Notes under the pieces: model-generated | The model's input: only the letters and a program-made list of their open reading frames with translations | Told to the model about the DNA's origin: nothing | Database searches by the model: none | In this document: positions 1 to 7,323 of the stretch, in pieces | Layout: the number at the start of each line of letters is the position of its first letter | Position numbering within the stretch: position 1 is the first letter of the stretch | Made by a program: the position numbers and the translations under genes | Assembly: GCF_001758365.1 (NCBI RefSeq) | Contig: NZ_LZFO01000004.1 | Location: 1 to 64,000 of the forward strand | DNA from: Clostridium acetireducens DSM 10703 | GTDB taxonomy: Bacteria > Bacillota > Clostridia > Clostridiales > Clostridiaceae | Reading direction: 5' to 3' | Length of the DNA: 64,000 nucleotides

Positions 1-1
1 A

Positions 2-214
2 TGGAATAACTTATATAAAATCAGAACTATTACTGAAAGAACCAACAATATTATTAAACACCCACTAGGTCTATCGACCTTAAAGATTAATAAGACGGAT
101 TCTTTAAAAGCTGAATTATTATTAGCAGGTATAACCCAATTAATTACTGTAATTATTAGCTATAAAATTAATAATAAAGATAATATACTCTCAATAAAAT
201 CATTAGTTGCTTAA
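2..214 (+). pseudogene. C-terminal part of an IS4-type DDE transposase (cut by window edge)
   Basis: An open frame enters from the left edge and runs 70 codons to TAA. It holds the spacing Y-x2-R-x3-E-x6-K (Tyr, Arg, Glu and Lys in YKIRTITERTNNIIK), the YREK signature of IS4-superfamily transposases around the catalytic Glu, followed by a typical hydrophobic helical tail. Only the C-terminus is visible, so I cannot tell an intact copy from a remnant. No terminal inverted repeat could be fixed in the following 100 bases. The family is inferred from the motif alone. Confidence 0.55.
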
Positions 215-321
215 TCTATAGTTTGTTTTTTAAAAATTTAATATTTATAACTTAAGGTCAGTATTTAATTTTTTAAACTATTAGTTTTGCAATCAACTAT
301 TATAACCCCATTTATATAAAA

Positions 322-1008
322 TTAAGCAGATACATTTTTATCTTCGACTTTTTTTTCTTTACTATACATAATTCTACCTATAGCAATGGTTCCAAATACA
401 GAAGCTATTATAAGTACCCATCCTGGCAATTTTGTAGTTAATCTAAGTATTATAGGAATTCCTATTCCGAACACTGCTAATTTAGGATATTTCAATGAAA
501 ATTGACCAAAAACTGCTCCAAATATAGCTGGTACTGTATAATTTTTGAATGCATCTGCTATAACTGGAGGAAGTATTTTTATAAGAGCTGTACCTATAAA
601 AGCAGCTAAAGTTACTGCTACTAAGTTAGTAATTATGGAACCTGTAATTCCTAGAGTTGATACTACTTCTGCTTCTTTAGTTGCAGGTTTTGTCTCTGTA
701 GCTTCTAATGCCATAGCTGCACAAGGCAATCTTACATTAGATATGTTTCCAGATAAAAAAGATAAATAAGTTCCTGCTAATCCTAAAACTGAATAGTAAG
801 AAATTGGCTCTACAATATATAAAGCTCCAAATAAAGATGCAATCATTCCCCATCCTTTTAATATAGTTGGTATATTAGGAATAATCCCATGCGCAAAATA
901 TAGATAAAAACAAGGTAAAAAACTCATAAAAGTTCCTGTTAATACAGTTATCATTCCTATTTTTATTACAGGTTTATTCCATATTTCATTAAATTCTCTG
1001 TTATCCAA
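322..1008 (-). CDS. Multi-pass membrane protein of unknown function, partner of the DUF5058 protein
   Basis: A 228-residue, very hydrophobic protein with about five or six predicted membrane segments and a charged C-terminal tail rich in Lys and Glu. It starts at TTG, chosen because AGGAGG lies eight bases upstream. It follows the DUF5058-type gene by 17 bases, so the two are almost surely co-transcribed and may form one two-component transporter or channel. Gly- and Pro-rich patches between helices are typical of transporters. I do not recognise a characterised family, and the substrate is unknown. No clear terminator follows it. Confidence 0.7.
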   Translation of the reverse strand: MDNREFNEIWNKPVIKIGMITVLTGTFMSFLPCFYLYFAHGIIPNIPTILKGWGMIASLFGALYIVEPISYYSVLGLAGTYLSFLSGNISNVRLPCAAMALEATETKPATKEAEVVSTLGITGSIITNLVAVTLAAFIGTALIKILPPVIADAFKNYTVPAIFGAVFGQFSLKYPKLAVFGIGIPIILRLTTKLPGWVLIIASVFGTIAIGRIMYSKEKKVEDKNVSA

Positions 1009-1025
1009 TATTCATACCTCCTAAT

Positions 1026-1724
1026 TTAACTAAACAATATAGCTGCTGTCATACCTATTAACATAGCAATTCCTAAAGTATATTCTTTTAGCTTTGGTAC
1101 TTTTTCTGCTATTTTTATGAGTAACATCATACTTATAGCTCCCATGATTACTGCTACTAAATTTCCTCCACCTTTTACTACATCTCCAGAATTTAAATAT
1201 CCAAATACTCCAAGCATTGCAGCACCGCTTAAAACAGCAAGCCACTTTATATCATTTCCCCCTACTTTTTGACGTATATTTTCTAATTTATGAGTAAACA
1301 ATCCAACAACTAAAAGCCAACCAGCACCATTTAAAGCCATAGTCCACCATGATGTAGCTAAAGCATTTAAACCATAATCTGCTCCTCCAAAACTCACTCC
1401 TGCAGCTTCAGCTCCTACTTTTGCAGCAGTAAGTTCTGTAGGGGCTGATCCTATTATAGAAAGTCTAAGCCAACTTATAGGACCTCCTATAACTGACATC
1501 ATTCCTACCATTACTATGAATACTGCTACACTAGGACCTATAGCTGTTACAAGACCTGTCCTAAAAGCTTTTTTACAAATAGACTTCTCCATACCTATTT
1601 TATTTGCAGTATTGTTAGCAAGTTTAGTAAACATTACCGCTTGTATTGCTACTACAATTATAGCTAGAGAAGCAACTGCCCATACTCCAAATTCATTGGC
1701 TATTTTTAAAATTTCTGCTTTCAT
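1026..1724 (-). CDS. DUF5058-type multi-pass membrane protein
   Basis: A 232-residue integral membrane protein with about six predicted helices, resembling the DUF5058 family, which is sometimes loosely annotated as a mechanosensitive channel without proof. The ATG start is chosen because GGGGGTG precedes it by six bases; an upstream in-frame start lacks a ribosome site. It is the first gene of a two-gene operon with the 228-residue membrane protein behind it. A palindromic sigma-A-type promoter lies about 250 bases upstream, leaving a leader of roughly 230 bases. Families like this often sit with amidohydrolases or peptidases and may import a small amide or amino acid, but that is inference. 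Confidence 0.7.
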   Translation of the reverse strand: MKAEILKIANEFGVWAVASLAIIVVAIQAVMFTKLANNTANKIGMEKSICKKAFRTGLVTAIGPSVAVFIVMVGMMSVIGGPISWLRLSIIGSAPTELTAAKVGAEAAGVSFGGADYGLNALATSWWTMALNGAGWLLVVGLFTHKLENIRQKVGGNDIKWLAVLSGAAMLGVFGYLNSGDVVKGGGNLVAVIMGAISMMLLIKIAEKVPKLKEYTLGIAMLIGMTAAILFS

Positions 1725-1960
1725 ATTACACACCCCCATATTTTTATATAAATTTTTTTAATCTATAATATGCATTTATTCAAAAAATATAATTATATAA
1801 ATATAGTGTAATTTTTAATCTATTTAATTTATTGTTTTAATGTGAAAATTGGAATAATATGTAATTAATTATAATTGTGTGTGCTGTTATAGATATTTTG
1901 TATTAATAACCTTATAAAATAGTAAATGTTACAATGAAATGTTTTACTTAAGATAAGTTC

Positions 1961-1998
1961 TATACTTTAATATTAGTATATTAAAGTATATTTGTCAA
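1961..1998 (-). promoter_or_regulatory. Promoter overlapped by a perfect 13-bp palindrome, for the DUF5058 operon
   Basis: Read on the minus strand, TTGACA (1998-1993) and TAATAT (1975-1970) are separated by 17 bases. The spacer and -10 are covered by a perfect inverted repeat, TATACTTTAATAT and its complement at 1961-1973 and 1978-1990 with a 4-base centre. A repressor bound there would block RNA polymerase. No cognate regulator gene is adjacent. Confidence 0.55.
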
Positions 1999-2063
1999 TA
2001 TATTTTTTATATTCTGAATATTTCCTAAAATAAAATTATTTTTATTTTACTTGATTACAAGTT

Positions 2064-2099
2064 ATGTACTGGCAAATTTAAAATTATTTGTCAGTACAT
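2064..2099 (-). terminator. Hairpin after the CBS-domain protein gene
   Basis: ATGTACTG-x-CAAAT pairs with ATTTG-x-CAGTACAT, arms of 14 bases with one mismatch and a short AT loop, starting ten bases after the stop codon of the CorC/HlyC-type gene. There is no clean U-run on the minus strand, so it could be an RNA-stabilising hairpin or an operator rather than a strong terminator. Confidence 0.4.
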
Positions 2100-2108
2100 A
2101 TGTATATT

Positions 2109-3404
2109 TTAACTTAATACTGATATAGTAAGCTTTTTTATTCTTTTTTCTTCTGCACTCTCTATTTTAAATTTTAAATTCTCGTACACTATCTCATCTT
2201 CATTATTTTCAGGAATACTTCCAAGTAAATCAATTACAAATCCTCCTATAGTATCAAAATTTTCTGTTGGTAAATTCAAATTAAGTCTTTCGTTTAATTC
2301 ATCTATAGATAAAAGTCCATCTACTAAATAAGTATTATTATCTATTTTCTTTATATATTCATTTATTTCATCATATTCATCAAATATATTTCCTACAATT
2401 TCTTCAATTAAATCTTCAATGGTAACTATTCCAGAAAAACTTCCATATTCATCTATAAGTATGGCAATGTGATTTTTGGTTTTTTGAATTTTTTTAAATA
2501 GCTCATCTATATTTTTGGTTTCTGGTACAAAATATGCTGGTCTAAGAATACTTTTTAGGGTTTCTTTTGTTAAATTTTTTCTTTTTACTTCAACAAATAA
2601 ATCTTTCATATATAAAACACCTATAATATTATCTATTTCACCTTCATATACTGGTATTCTAGAGTATTTTTCTTCTACCACTTTATTTATAACCTCATCT
2701 ATAGATATATTTACATCTATAGCAAATACATTAGGTCTTGGAGTCATTATTTCCTTTGCTAAAGTATCATCAAATTCAAAAATACTATCTATCATTTCTT
2801 TTTCTATTTGGTTTATAACTCCTATTTCTTCACCTGCATCTATCATCATTCTTATTTCTTCTTCTGATACCTTTTCATCTAAGTTTTCAATATTAATTCC
2901 AAAAATTCTTAAAAGTAAGTTAGTAGAAGATGTTAATACATTAACAAAAGGACGTAGTAATTTAGAAAAAAATAAAATAGGCTTTACACTAGCTAAAGCT
3001 ATTTTTTCAGAATTTTGCAATGCAACTCTTTTAGGAAATAATTCTCCAAATACTAATGTTATATAAGATAACATTATTGTTACTATTATTAACGAAATTT
3101 TACTTGCCGCAGGAATTTTAAATTTATGAAACGCATGAGCTACTGGTTTAGATATAGTTGTAGCAGCAGAAGCACTAGCTAAAAATCCTGCTAAAGTTAT
3201 TCCAACTTGAATAGTTGCTAAAAATTTACTAGGCTCTTTTAAAAGCTTTAAAAGATTTTTTGCACTTTTATCTCCTTTTTCCGACAAATTATTTATTTTA
3301 GATTTATTTAAAGATACAATAGCCATTTCAGAAGCAGCAAAAAAAGCATTTATTAATATTAAGATTAGTATTAGTATAATTTCTAATACAATATTATTTT
3401 CCAT
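2109..3404 (-). CDS. CorC/HlyC-family (CNNM-type) membrane protein with CBS pair
   Basis: A 431-residue protein with the usual three-part build: an N-terminal CNNM/DUF21 membrane domain (about residues 1-190, four hydrophobic helices), a CBS-domain pair (about 205-330, containing MTPRPNVFAID and DEYGSFSGIVTIEDL), and a C-terminal CorC/HlyC domain (about 345-425). The family takes part in magnesium or cobalt efflux or ion homeostasis, with the CBS pair sensing nucleotide; the hemolysin name is historical. The ATG start follows AAGGGTGA. It appears monocistronic, ending at a hairpin at 2064-2099. The exact substrate cannot be read from sequence. Confidence 0.9.
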   Translation of the reverse strand: MENNIVLEIILILILILINAFFAASEMAIVSLNKSKINNLSEKGDKSAKNLLKLLKEPSKFLATIQVGITLAGFLASASAATTISKPVAHAFHKFKIPAASKISLIIVTIMLSYITLVFGELFPKRVALQNSEKIALASVKPILFFSKLLRPFVNVLTSSTNLLLRIFGINIENLDEKVSEEEIRMMIDAGEEIGVINQIEKEMIDSIFEFDDTLAKEIMTPRPNVFAIDVNISIDEVINKVVEEKYSRIPVYEGEIDNIIGVLYMKDLFVEVKRKNLTKETLKSILRPAYFVPETKNIDELFKKIQKTKNHIAILIDEYGSFSGIVTIEDLIEEIVGNIFDEYDEINEYIKKIDNNTYLVDGLLSIDELNERLNLNLPTENFDTIGGFVIDLLGSIPENNEDEIVYENLKFKIESAEEKRIKKLTISVLS

Positions 3405-3549
3405 GTATTATCACCCTTTATAATTATTACAACATTTTTAAAGTTTAAAAAATCCTAATACTTAATTTAAAATATAAATGTAATTATTAAGATTATTATC
3501 TATATATTAATTATTTCCTAAAACATTATTTTTATGGCATGAAATATAA

Positions 3550-3651
3550 GTTTCAAGATATAGTATAGAAATAAATAATCTTCCTAAATCTTTCAAAAAG
3601 TTTAAGGTTGTTTATGTATCCCATTTACATGGAAAAAATTTTGGTAAAAAT
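3550..3651 (+). pseudogene. Decayed N-terminal fragment of a metallophosphoesterase
   Basis: From 3550 the frame reads like the start of calcineurin-like phosphoesterases: IEINNLPKSFKKFKVVYVS followed by HLHGKNFGKN. In active enzymes this strand carries I-S-D-L-H, where Asp and His bind metal; here Asp is His. There is a stop (TAA at 3547) immediately upstream and the match ends exactly where hairpin repeat copy A begins at 3652. I read it as a gene broken near the repeat and then eroded. The call rests on about 34 residues, so a chance match is possible. Confidence 0.45.
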
Positions 3652-3795
3652 AAAAAAACTCCTACCCAATTTATGCAATGTCCTTGGTGCGGAAACTGGG
3701 TAGGGGTTTTTTTATTTCTTCTTATTAGAGTGTCTTAGTGAAATGATTTATTTACAAACTTTATTTATGCTACTGGGCTTATTATTTTTGCAAAG
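3652..3795. repeat. Hairpin repeat family, copy A (partial)
   Basis: A 62-base core (3652-3713) is bounded by AAAAAAACTCC and its near-complement GGGGTTTTTTT, and contains one inner stem with GTCCTT in its loop. The right flank (3714-3795) matches the right flank of copy B at 12787 onward. The small second hairpin present in copies B and C is missing and so is the left flank. The core lies in opposite orientation to its flank compared with B. With runs of T on both strands it may terminate transcription both ways. Confidence 0.7.
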
Positions 3796-3813
3796 CCTAT
3801 AACTAAAATTATT

Positions 3814-3990
3814 CTATTTTATGTTTTTGTTTTCCTCTTCTTGCTTTTTCTTATGATAAGGACACATAGCAGAGCAGTTGCTACAATTACAACCAGTGCT
3901 TTTTTTCTTGATTCCGCTATAAAGAAACCAAAGTGCTAATAATACTAATATGCCGCCAAATATCATCTCAAAAATATTTCTAAAATACAT
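3814..3990 (-). CDS. Small Cys-rich membrane protein, FeoB-associated type
   Basis: A 58-residue protein with one N-terminal membrane helix (about residues 8-26), then a basic stretch and a tight cysteine cluster, GCNCSNCSAMCPYH, then a charged tail. This layout matches the small FeoB-associated Cys-rich membrane proteins found with ferrous-iron transporters in Firmicutes. Here no feoA or feoB is adjacent, so it is an orphan in this window. GAGG lies eight bases before the ATG. The metal role is inferred from family and cysteines only. Confidence 0.65.
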   Translation of the reverse strand: MYFRNIFEMIFGGILVLLALWFLYSGIKKKSTGCNCSNCSAMCPYHKKKQEEENKNIK

Positions 3991-4170
3991 AATAAAACCT
4001 CATCTCTTATATAAAGTTTAAAAATATTATATAATTAATTTAACATTAAATTAATTATTATACAATAGTTATTTTTACTTAATATGTTTTAGACACCATT
4101 TATATTGAATTAAATAGTATTTTATTATACAATATTCATTATATAAATTAAAAAGAAATGGGTGCAAAAT

Positions 4171-4716
4171 ATGTTTTCTTTAATACAAAATATAGACTTA
4201 TATATTCTTAGTTTTATCCAAAATCACTTTCATAATACTATATTAAATAAAGTAATGATACTTTTTACTAAGGTAGGTAACTTAGGAATTGTTTGGATTT
4301 TACTTTCTATAATACTTTTTATAAACAAAAAATATAGGAATGTAGGACTACTAATGATAAGTGCACTGCTTTTAGGAGGAATTTTGGGAGAAGTTTTTTT
4401 AAAAAATATTGTAAAACGTGCTAGACCTTTTACATATTTAAAAATGGCAAATTTATTAATATCCAAACCTTTATCTTACTCTTTTCCTTCTGGTCACACT
4501 ACAGCTTCTTTTGCTGCTGTGGGAATATCTATGAGTAAATTAAAAAAATATAGATTTTACATATTAACGGTAGCTATTTTAATTGCTTTTTCTAGATTAT
4601 ATCTTATGGTGCATTATCCTACAGATGTACTATTTGGCATAATACTAGGTTTGCTTTCTTCTAAAATAGTATTAGAATCCAAATTAGAAAAAAAGTTTAA
4701 AAAATCTTCTCTGTAA
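4171..4716 (+). CDS. PAP2-family membrane phosphatase
   Basis: A 181-residue integral membrane protein with all three PAP2 signature motifs: K-x6-RP (KNIVKRARP), PSGHT with the catalytic His, and SR-x5-H-x3-D (SRLYLMVHYPTD). Such enzymes dephosphorylate lipid pyrophosphates such as undecaprenyl diphosphate, or phosphatidate and phosphatidylglycerophosphate. I chose ATG at 4171, with GGGTG upstream, over the in-frame GTG at 4162 which overlaps that ribosome site. It is a single gene, ending in a hairpin terminator that contains its stop codon. Substrate is not predictable from the motifs. Confidence 0.88.
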   Translation: MFSLIQNIDLYILSFIQNHFHNTILNKVMILFTKVGNLGIVWILLSIILFINKKYRNVGLLMISALLLGGILGEVFLKNIVKRARPFTYLKMANLLISKPLSYSFPSGHTTASFAAVGISMSKLKKYRFYILTVAILIAFSRLYLMVHYPTDVLFGIILGLLSSKIVLESKLEKKFKKSSL

Positions 4717-4737
4717 ATTTTACACAGAAGATTTTTT
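4701..4737. terminator. Bidirectional terminator between PAP2 gene and ORP-like operon
   Basis: AAAATCTTCTCTGTA pairs with TACACAGAAGATTTT, with A/T-runs on both sides, so a U-run follows the stem on either strand. It lies between convergent genes and includes the last codons of the PAP2 gene. Confidence 0.75.
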
Positions 4738-4766
4738 ATTCTTTTTAATCTAATATATTTTATAAA

Positions 4767-5123
4767 TTATTCACCACAATTACCTTCATGCTGATGTTCT
4801 CTACATACGCTACCTGTAGATTGTAAGTTTCCTGCAATATACTCTTCTATTACTTTATCACATTCTCCTTCAGCTCCAACTATTACTTTAATATTATTTT
4901 CTACAAATAATTGTTGAGCCATTTCTCCCATACCACCAGCAATTATTATATCTACATTTAATTCACTTAAAAATACTGGTAAAAATCCTGGTTTATGGCC
5001 TGGATTAGCAACAAATTCCTTTTTTTCTATTTCCTTTCCTGCTAAATTATATAAAGTAAAACCTTCACAATGACCAAAATGTCCACTTACAAAATTTCCT
5101 TCACTTGCTATTGCTATTTTCAT
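4767..5123 (-). CDS. NifX/NifB-associated-type protein (dinitrogenase Fe-Mo cofactor family), ORP-like
   Basis: A 118-residue protein of the dinitrogenase iron-molybdenum cofactor family (NifX/NafY/ORP fold): MKIAIASEG start, GHFGHCEGFTLY, and the central IIAGGMGEMAQQLF strand-turn. The C-terminal tail has Cys and His (CREHQHEGNC) that could bind metal. It is the last gene of the four-gene operon starting at 7219, 23 bases after an ATPase gene. There is no nitrogenase here, so a role in nitrogen fixation is unlikely; relatives such as the orange protein of sulfate reducers hold Mo-Cu-S clusters. The metal and role here are unknown. Confidence 0.8.
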   Translation of the reverse strand: MKIAIASEGNFVSGHFGHCEGFTLYNLAGKEIEKKEFVANPGHKPGFLPVFLSELNVDIIIAGGMGEMAQQLFVENNIKVIVGAEGECDKVIEEYIAGNLQSTGSVCREHQHEGNCGE

Positions 5124-5146
5124 ATAAAATTCCTCCTCAACTTAAA

Positions 5147-6013
5147 TTATTTATTTTGTTTTAAATTATTTATATAATTTTTTATATTATTCCACATAGC
5201 TCTTATAGCTTTATTAGCTTTACTATCTTCATAATAAATAATAGGCTTTAATTCATTAATAGAATTTATAACAGTATCATCATAAGGTATTTTACCAACT
5301 ACTTCAATATTTCCCTTAGTACATAAATCATATATTTTTTCTGCTACTTCTTCGTTAATATCACACTTATTAATACAAACTAACATAGGTATCTTAAAAT
5401 ATTCACAAAGTTCTTTTACTCTTATAAAATCTTCCATAGCTGACATAGTAGGTTCTGTAACTATTAAAGCTAAATTAGCTCCTGTTATAGAAGATATTAT
5501 AGAACATCCTATGCCTGGAGAACCATCTACTATAATAATGTCTTCTTTATTAGTAAATTCTCTACTATTCTTCTTTAGCTGAGCAATTAAAAGACCTGAA
5601 CCTTCACTGCCTATCTCCATTTCTGCTCTTGAAATAATCCCTTTATCCATTTTGCTTATAATAACTTCTGCACTTTTTTCTTCTTCCAAAGTTATAGCTT
5701 CTTTAGGACAAACTAAAGTACATGCTCCACAACCTTCACATTTATAAGGATTTATATTACAATTTTCTATAGCATCAAATTTACAATAACTTTCACATTT
5801 ACCACATTTTATACAAAGGTTATAGTCAATAATTGCTTTTTTTTCTCCATAAAAATCTTCTTTTTTAATATCTTTTCCTTTATAAAATAAATATAAATTA
5901 GATGCATCTACATCACAATCTACTCTTACAACATCTTTTGCAAGTTCTGATAAAGCAGTGGCAATTGTGGTTTTACCTGTGCCGCCTTTTCCACTTAAAA
6001 TTACTAATTCCAC
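5147..6013 (-). CDS. MinD-type P-loop ATPase with 2x[4Fe-4S] ferredoxin insert
   Basis: A 288-residue ATPase of the MinD/Mrp/NBP35 group. The deviant Walker A GKGGTGKTT is at residues 8-16, with VDCDVD at 31-36. A ferredoxin insert carries C67, C70, C73, C77 and C92, C95, C98, C102, enough for two [4Fe-4S] clusters. IIVDGSPG is the Walker B/switch region. It starts at GTG after GGAGGGG, overlapping the previous gene by 10 bases, so translation is likely coupled. Paired with its paralogue at 6004 it matches the ATPase pair of ORP operons in anaerobes, which are thought to help build or place a metal cluster. Function here is inferred. Confidence 0.85.
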   Translation of the reverse strand: MELVILSGKGGTGKTTIATALSELAKDVVRVDCDVDASNLYLFYKGKDIKKEDFYGEKKAIIDYNLCIKCGKCESYCKFDAIENCNINPYKCEGCGACTLVCPKEAITLEEEKSAEVIISKMDKGIISRAEMEIGSEGSGLLIAQLKKNSREFTNKEDIIIVDGSPGIGCSIISSITGANLALIVTEPTMSAMEDFIRVKELCEYFKIPMLVCINKCDINEEVAEKIYDLCTKGNIEVVGKIPYDDTVINSINELKPIIYYEDSKANKAIRAMWNNIKNYINNLKQNK

Positions 6014-6834
6014 AAATACCCCTCCTTTACCTTAGTAGCTATATTATCAAATATTTTTTTATATTTCTTATTGTTAACAAGCATATTTCCTGAGGAATAT
6101 TCTTTTGCTATATCTCTTGAATAAGGCAAACTTCCTACTATAGGAATTTTTTCTTGTATACAATAGTTATGAACTATACTATCTTGTGATACTTCTTTAT
6201 TTATTATAATAGCCATTGGTATATTAAATTTTTTAACTAATTCTACTGCCATTTTCAAATCATGTAATCCAAATTCAGTAGGTTCTGTAACTAATAATGC
6301 TAAATCTACATATTGAAGTGAACTTACTACATTACAAGAAGTACCTGGAGAACAATCTATTATATTAATGCCCTCTTTTATGTTTTTTAAAAGTTCTCTT
6401 ATTATAGGCACTGCCATAGGCTCTCCTATATTTAATATACCTCTTTTGCAATTTATATTATTTAAAATTCCTTCTTCAATAACTCCAATAGGTCTTTTTT
6501 TATAATGCAAAGCATCTGTCTTACATACTATTTCACAAGCTCCACAGCTATGGCATAATTTTTCAAATAATAATACATTTTTTTTAGTTTTAGCTAAAGC
6601 ATTAAACTGACATACACTAGCACAATCCCCGCAATTATTACATTTTTCATCATTTATACATGGATAATCTACATTAACTTTTTTAGAATTTACTATTTCT
6701 GGCTTTAAAAAAATAAATCCATTAGGTTCTTCCACATCACAATCTATATAATTTGCACTCATAACTAAAGCTAAATTAGTAGATATAGTAGTTTTCCCAG
6801 TTCCCCCTTTTCCACTTAATACAGCAATATTCAA
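6004..6834 (-). CDS. MinD-type P-loop ATPase with 2x[4Fe-4S] ferredoxin insert (paralogue)
   Basis: A 276-residue paralogue of the downstream ATPase. Walker A GKGGTGKTT is at residues 8-16; the ferredoxin insert has C65, C68, C71, C75 and C94, C97, C100, C104; NIIDCSPGTSCNVV is the Walker B region. The start is taken as TTG at 6834 because GGGAGGA lies seven bases upstream; a longer in-frame start at 6873 would overlap the preceding gene and has no ribosome site. The two ATPases probably form a heterodimer. They belong to one operon with the NifX-like genes on either side. Confidence 0.85.
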   Translation of the reverse strand: MNIAVLSGKGGTGKTTISTNLALVMSANYIDCDVEEPNGFIFLKPEIVNSKKVNVDYPCINDEKCNNCGDCASVCQFNALAKTKKNVLLFEKLCHSCGACEIVCKTDALHYKKRPIGVIEEGILNNINCKRGILNIGEPMAVPIIRELLKNIKEGINIIDCSPGTSCNVVSSLQYVDLALLVTEPTEFGLHDLKMAVELVKKFNIPMAIIINKEVSQDSIVHNYCIQEKIPIVGSLPYSRDIAKEYSSGNMLVNNKKYKKIFDNIATKVKEGYLWN

Positions 6835-6853
6835 TTTAAATTCCTCCCTTAAA

Positions 6854-7219
6854 TCATTTTCTAATGCCACCATGTTCAGGACCTGATTGAATAATTTCTT
6901 CTAATTCTCCTTTTTCATAACATTTCAAAACATCTTTAATAGTAGCTTTATTAGATTTAAACATTTTTATTTCAGAACCTTTTAATAATCTATAAGCATT
7001 TGGACCTAAATTTCCTGTAATAACCACATCTATGTTTTCATCTATAACTTGTTCTGATGCCACAATTCCAGCTCCTCCACTAGAAACAGCACCCTTGTTT
7101 TCAACACATTTAAACTCTTTTGTTTCAGTATCATAAATTTGAAAATATGGACATCTTCCAAATCTTGCATCAAGTAAATCAGTATTATTTTTACCTTCTG
7201 CTGATATAACTATTTTCAC
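6854..7219 (-). CDS. NifX-type dinitrogenase Fe-Mo cofactor family protein, first gene of ORP-like operon
   Basis: A 121-residue NifX/ORP-fold protein: KIVISAEGKN at the start, DARFGRCPYFQIYD, and the conserved VVITGNLGPNAYRLL segment. I chose the GTG at 7219 because GAGGTGA precedes it by five bases; the longer frame to 7255 would start inside the operator. It is the promoter-proximal gene of a four-gene operon and ends with GPEHGGIRK. The family holds metal clusters non-covalently or acts as a cluster carrier. Its neighbours, two ferredoxin-bearing ATPases, suggest a metal-cluster assembly role. Confidence 0.82.
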   Translation of the reverse strand: MKIVISAEGKNNTDLLDARFGRCPYFQIYDTETKEFKCVENKGAVSSGGAGIVASEQVIDENIDVVITGNLGPNAYRLLKGSEIKMFKSNKATIKDVLKCYEKGELEEIIQSGPEHGGIRK

Positions 7220-7240
7220 AAAAATCACCTCATTTATATT

Positions 7241-7296
7241 ATTGGCATTTGCCAATTATATTATATATCTAGATATATTAATTGTCAAATGCCAAT
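7241..7296 (-). promoter_or_regulatory. Consensus promoter framed by two palindromic operators (ORP-like operon)
   Basis: On the minus strand TTGACA (7288-7283) and TATAAT (7265-7260) are separated by exactly 17 bases, a perfect sigma-A promoter. Two 16-base palindromes frame it: ATTGGCATTTGCCAAT at 7241-7256, over the likely start of transcription, and ATTGTCAAATGCCAAT at 7281-7296, over the -35. They differ by one base in the half-site and their centres are 40 bp apart. This is the layout of a tightly repressed promoter. The regulator is not encoded next to it. Confidence 0.8.
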
Positions 7297-7323
7297 AACA
7301 TTTTTAATATTTTATAAAATTAC

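Noticed and set aside
1725-1962. Riboswitch in the leader of the DUF5058 operon
   Set aside because: The leader is almost pure A/T with no GC-rich conserved helices or known ligand-binding motif, and no terminator/antiterminator pair is visible.
2515-3066. Long open frame (183 codons) on the plus strand within the CBS-protein gene
   Set aside because: It is antisense to a clear protein family, and its composition is that of reverse-complemented coding DNA.
4767-7219. Part of a nitrogen-fixation cluster
   Set aside because: The NifX-type fold is shared by many non-nitrogenase proteins and there is no nifHDK, nifB or nifE here; the two ferredoxin-bearing ATPases fit ORP-like systems better.
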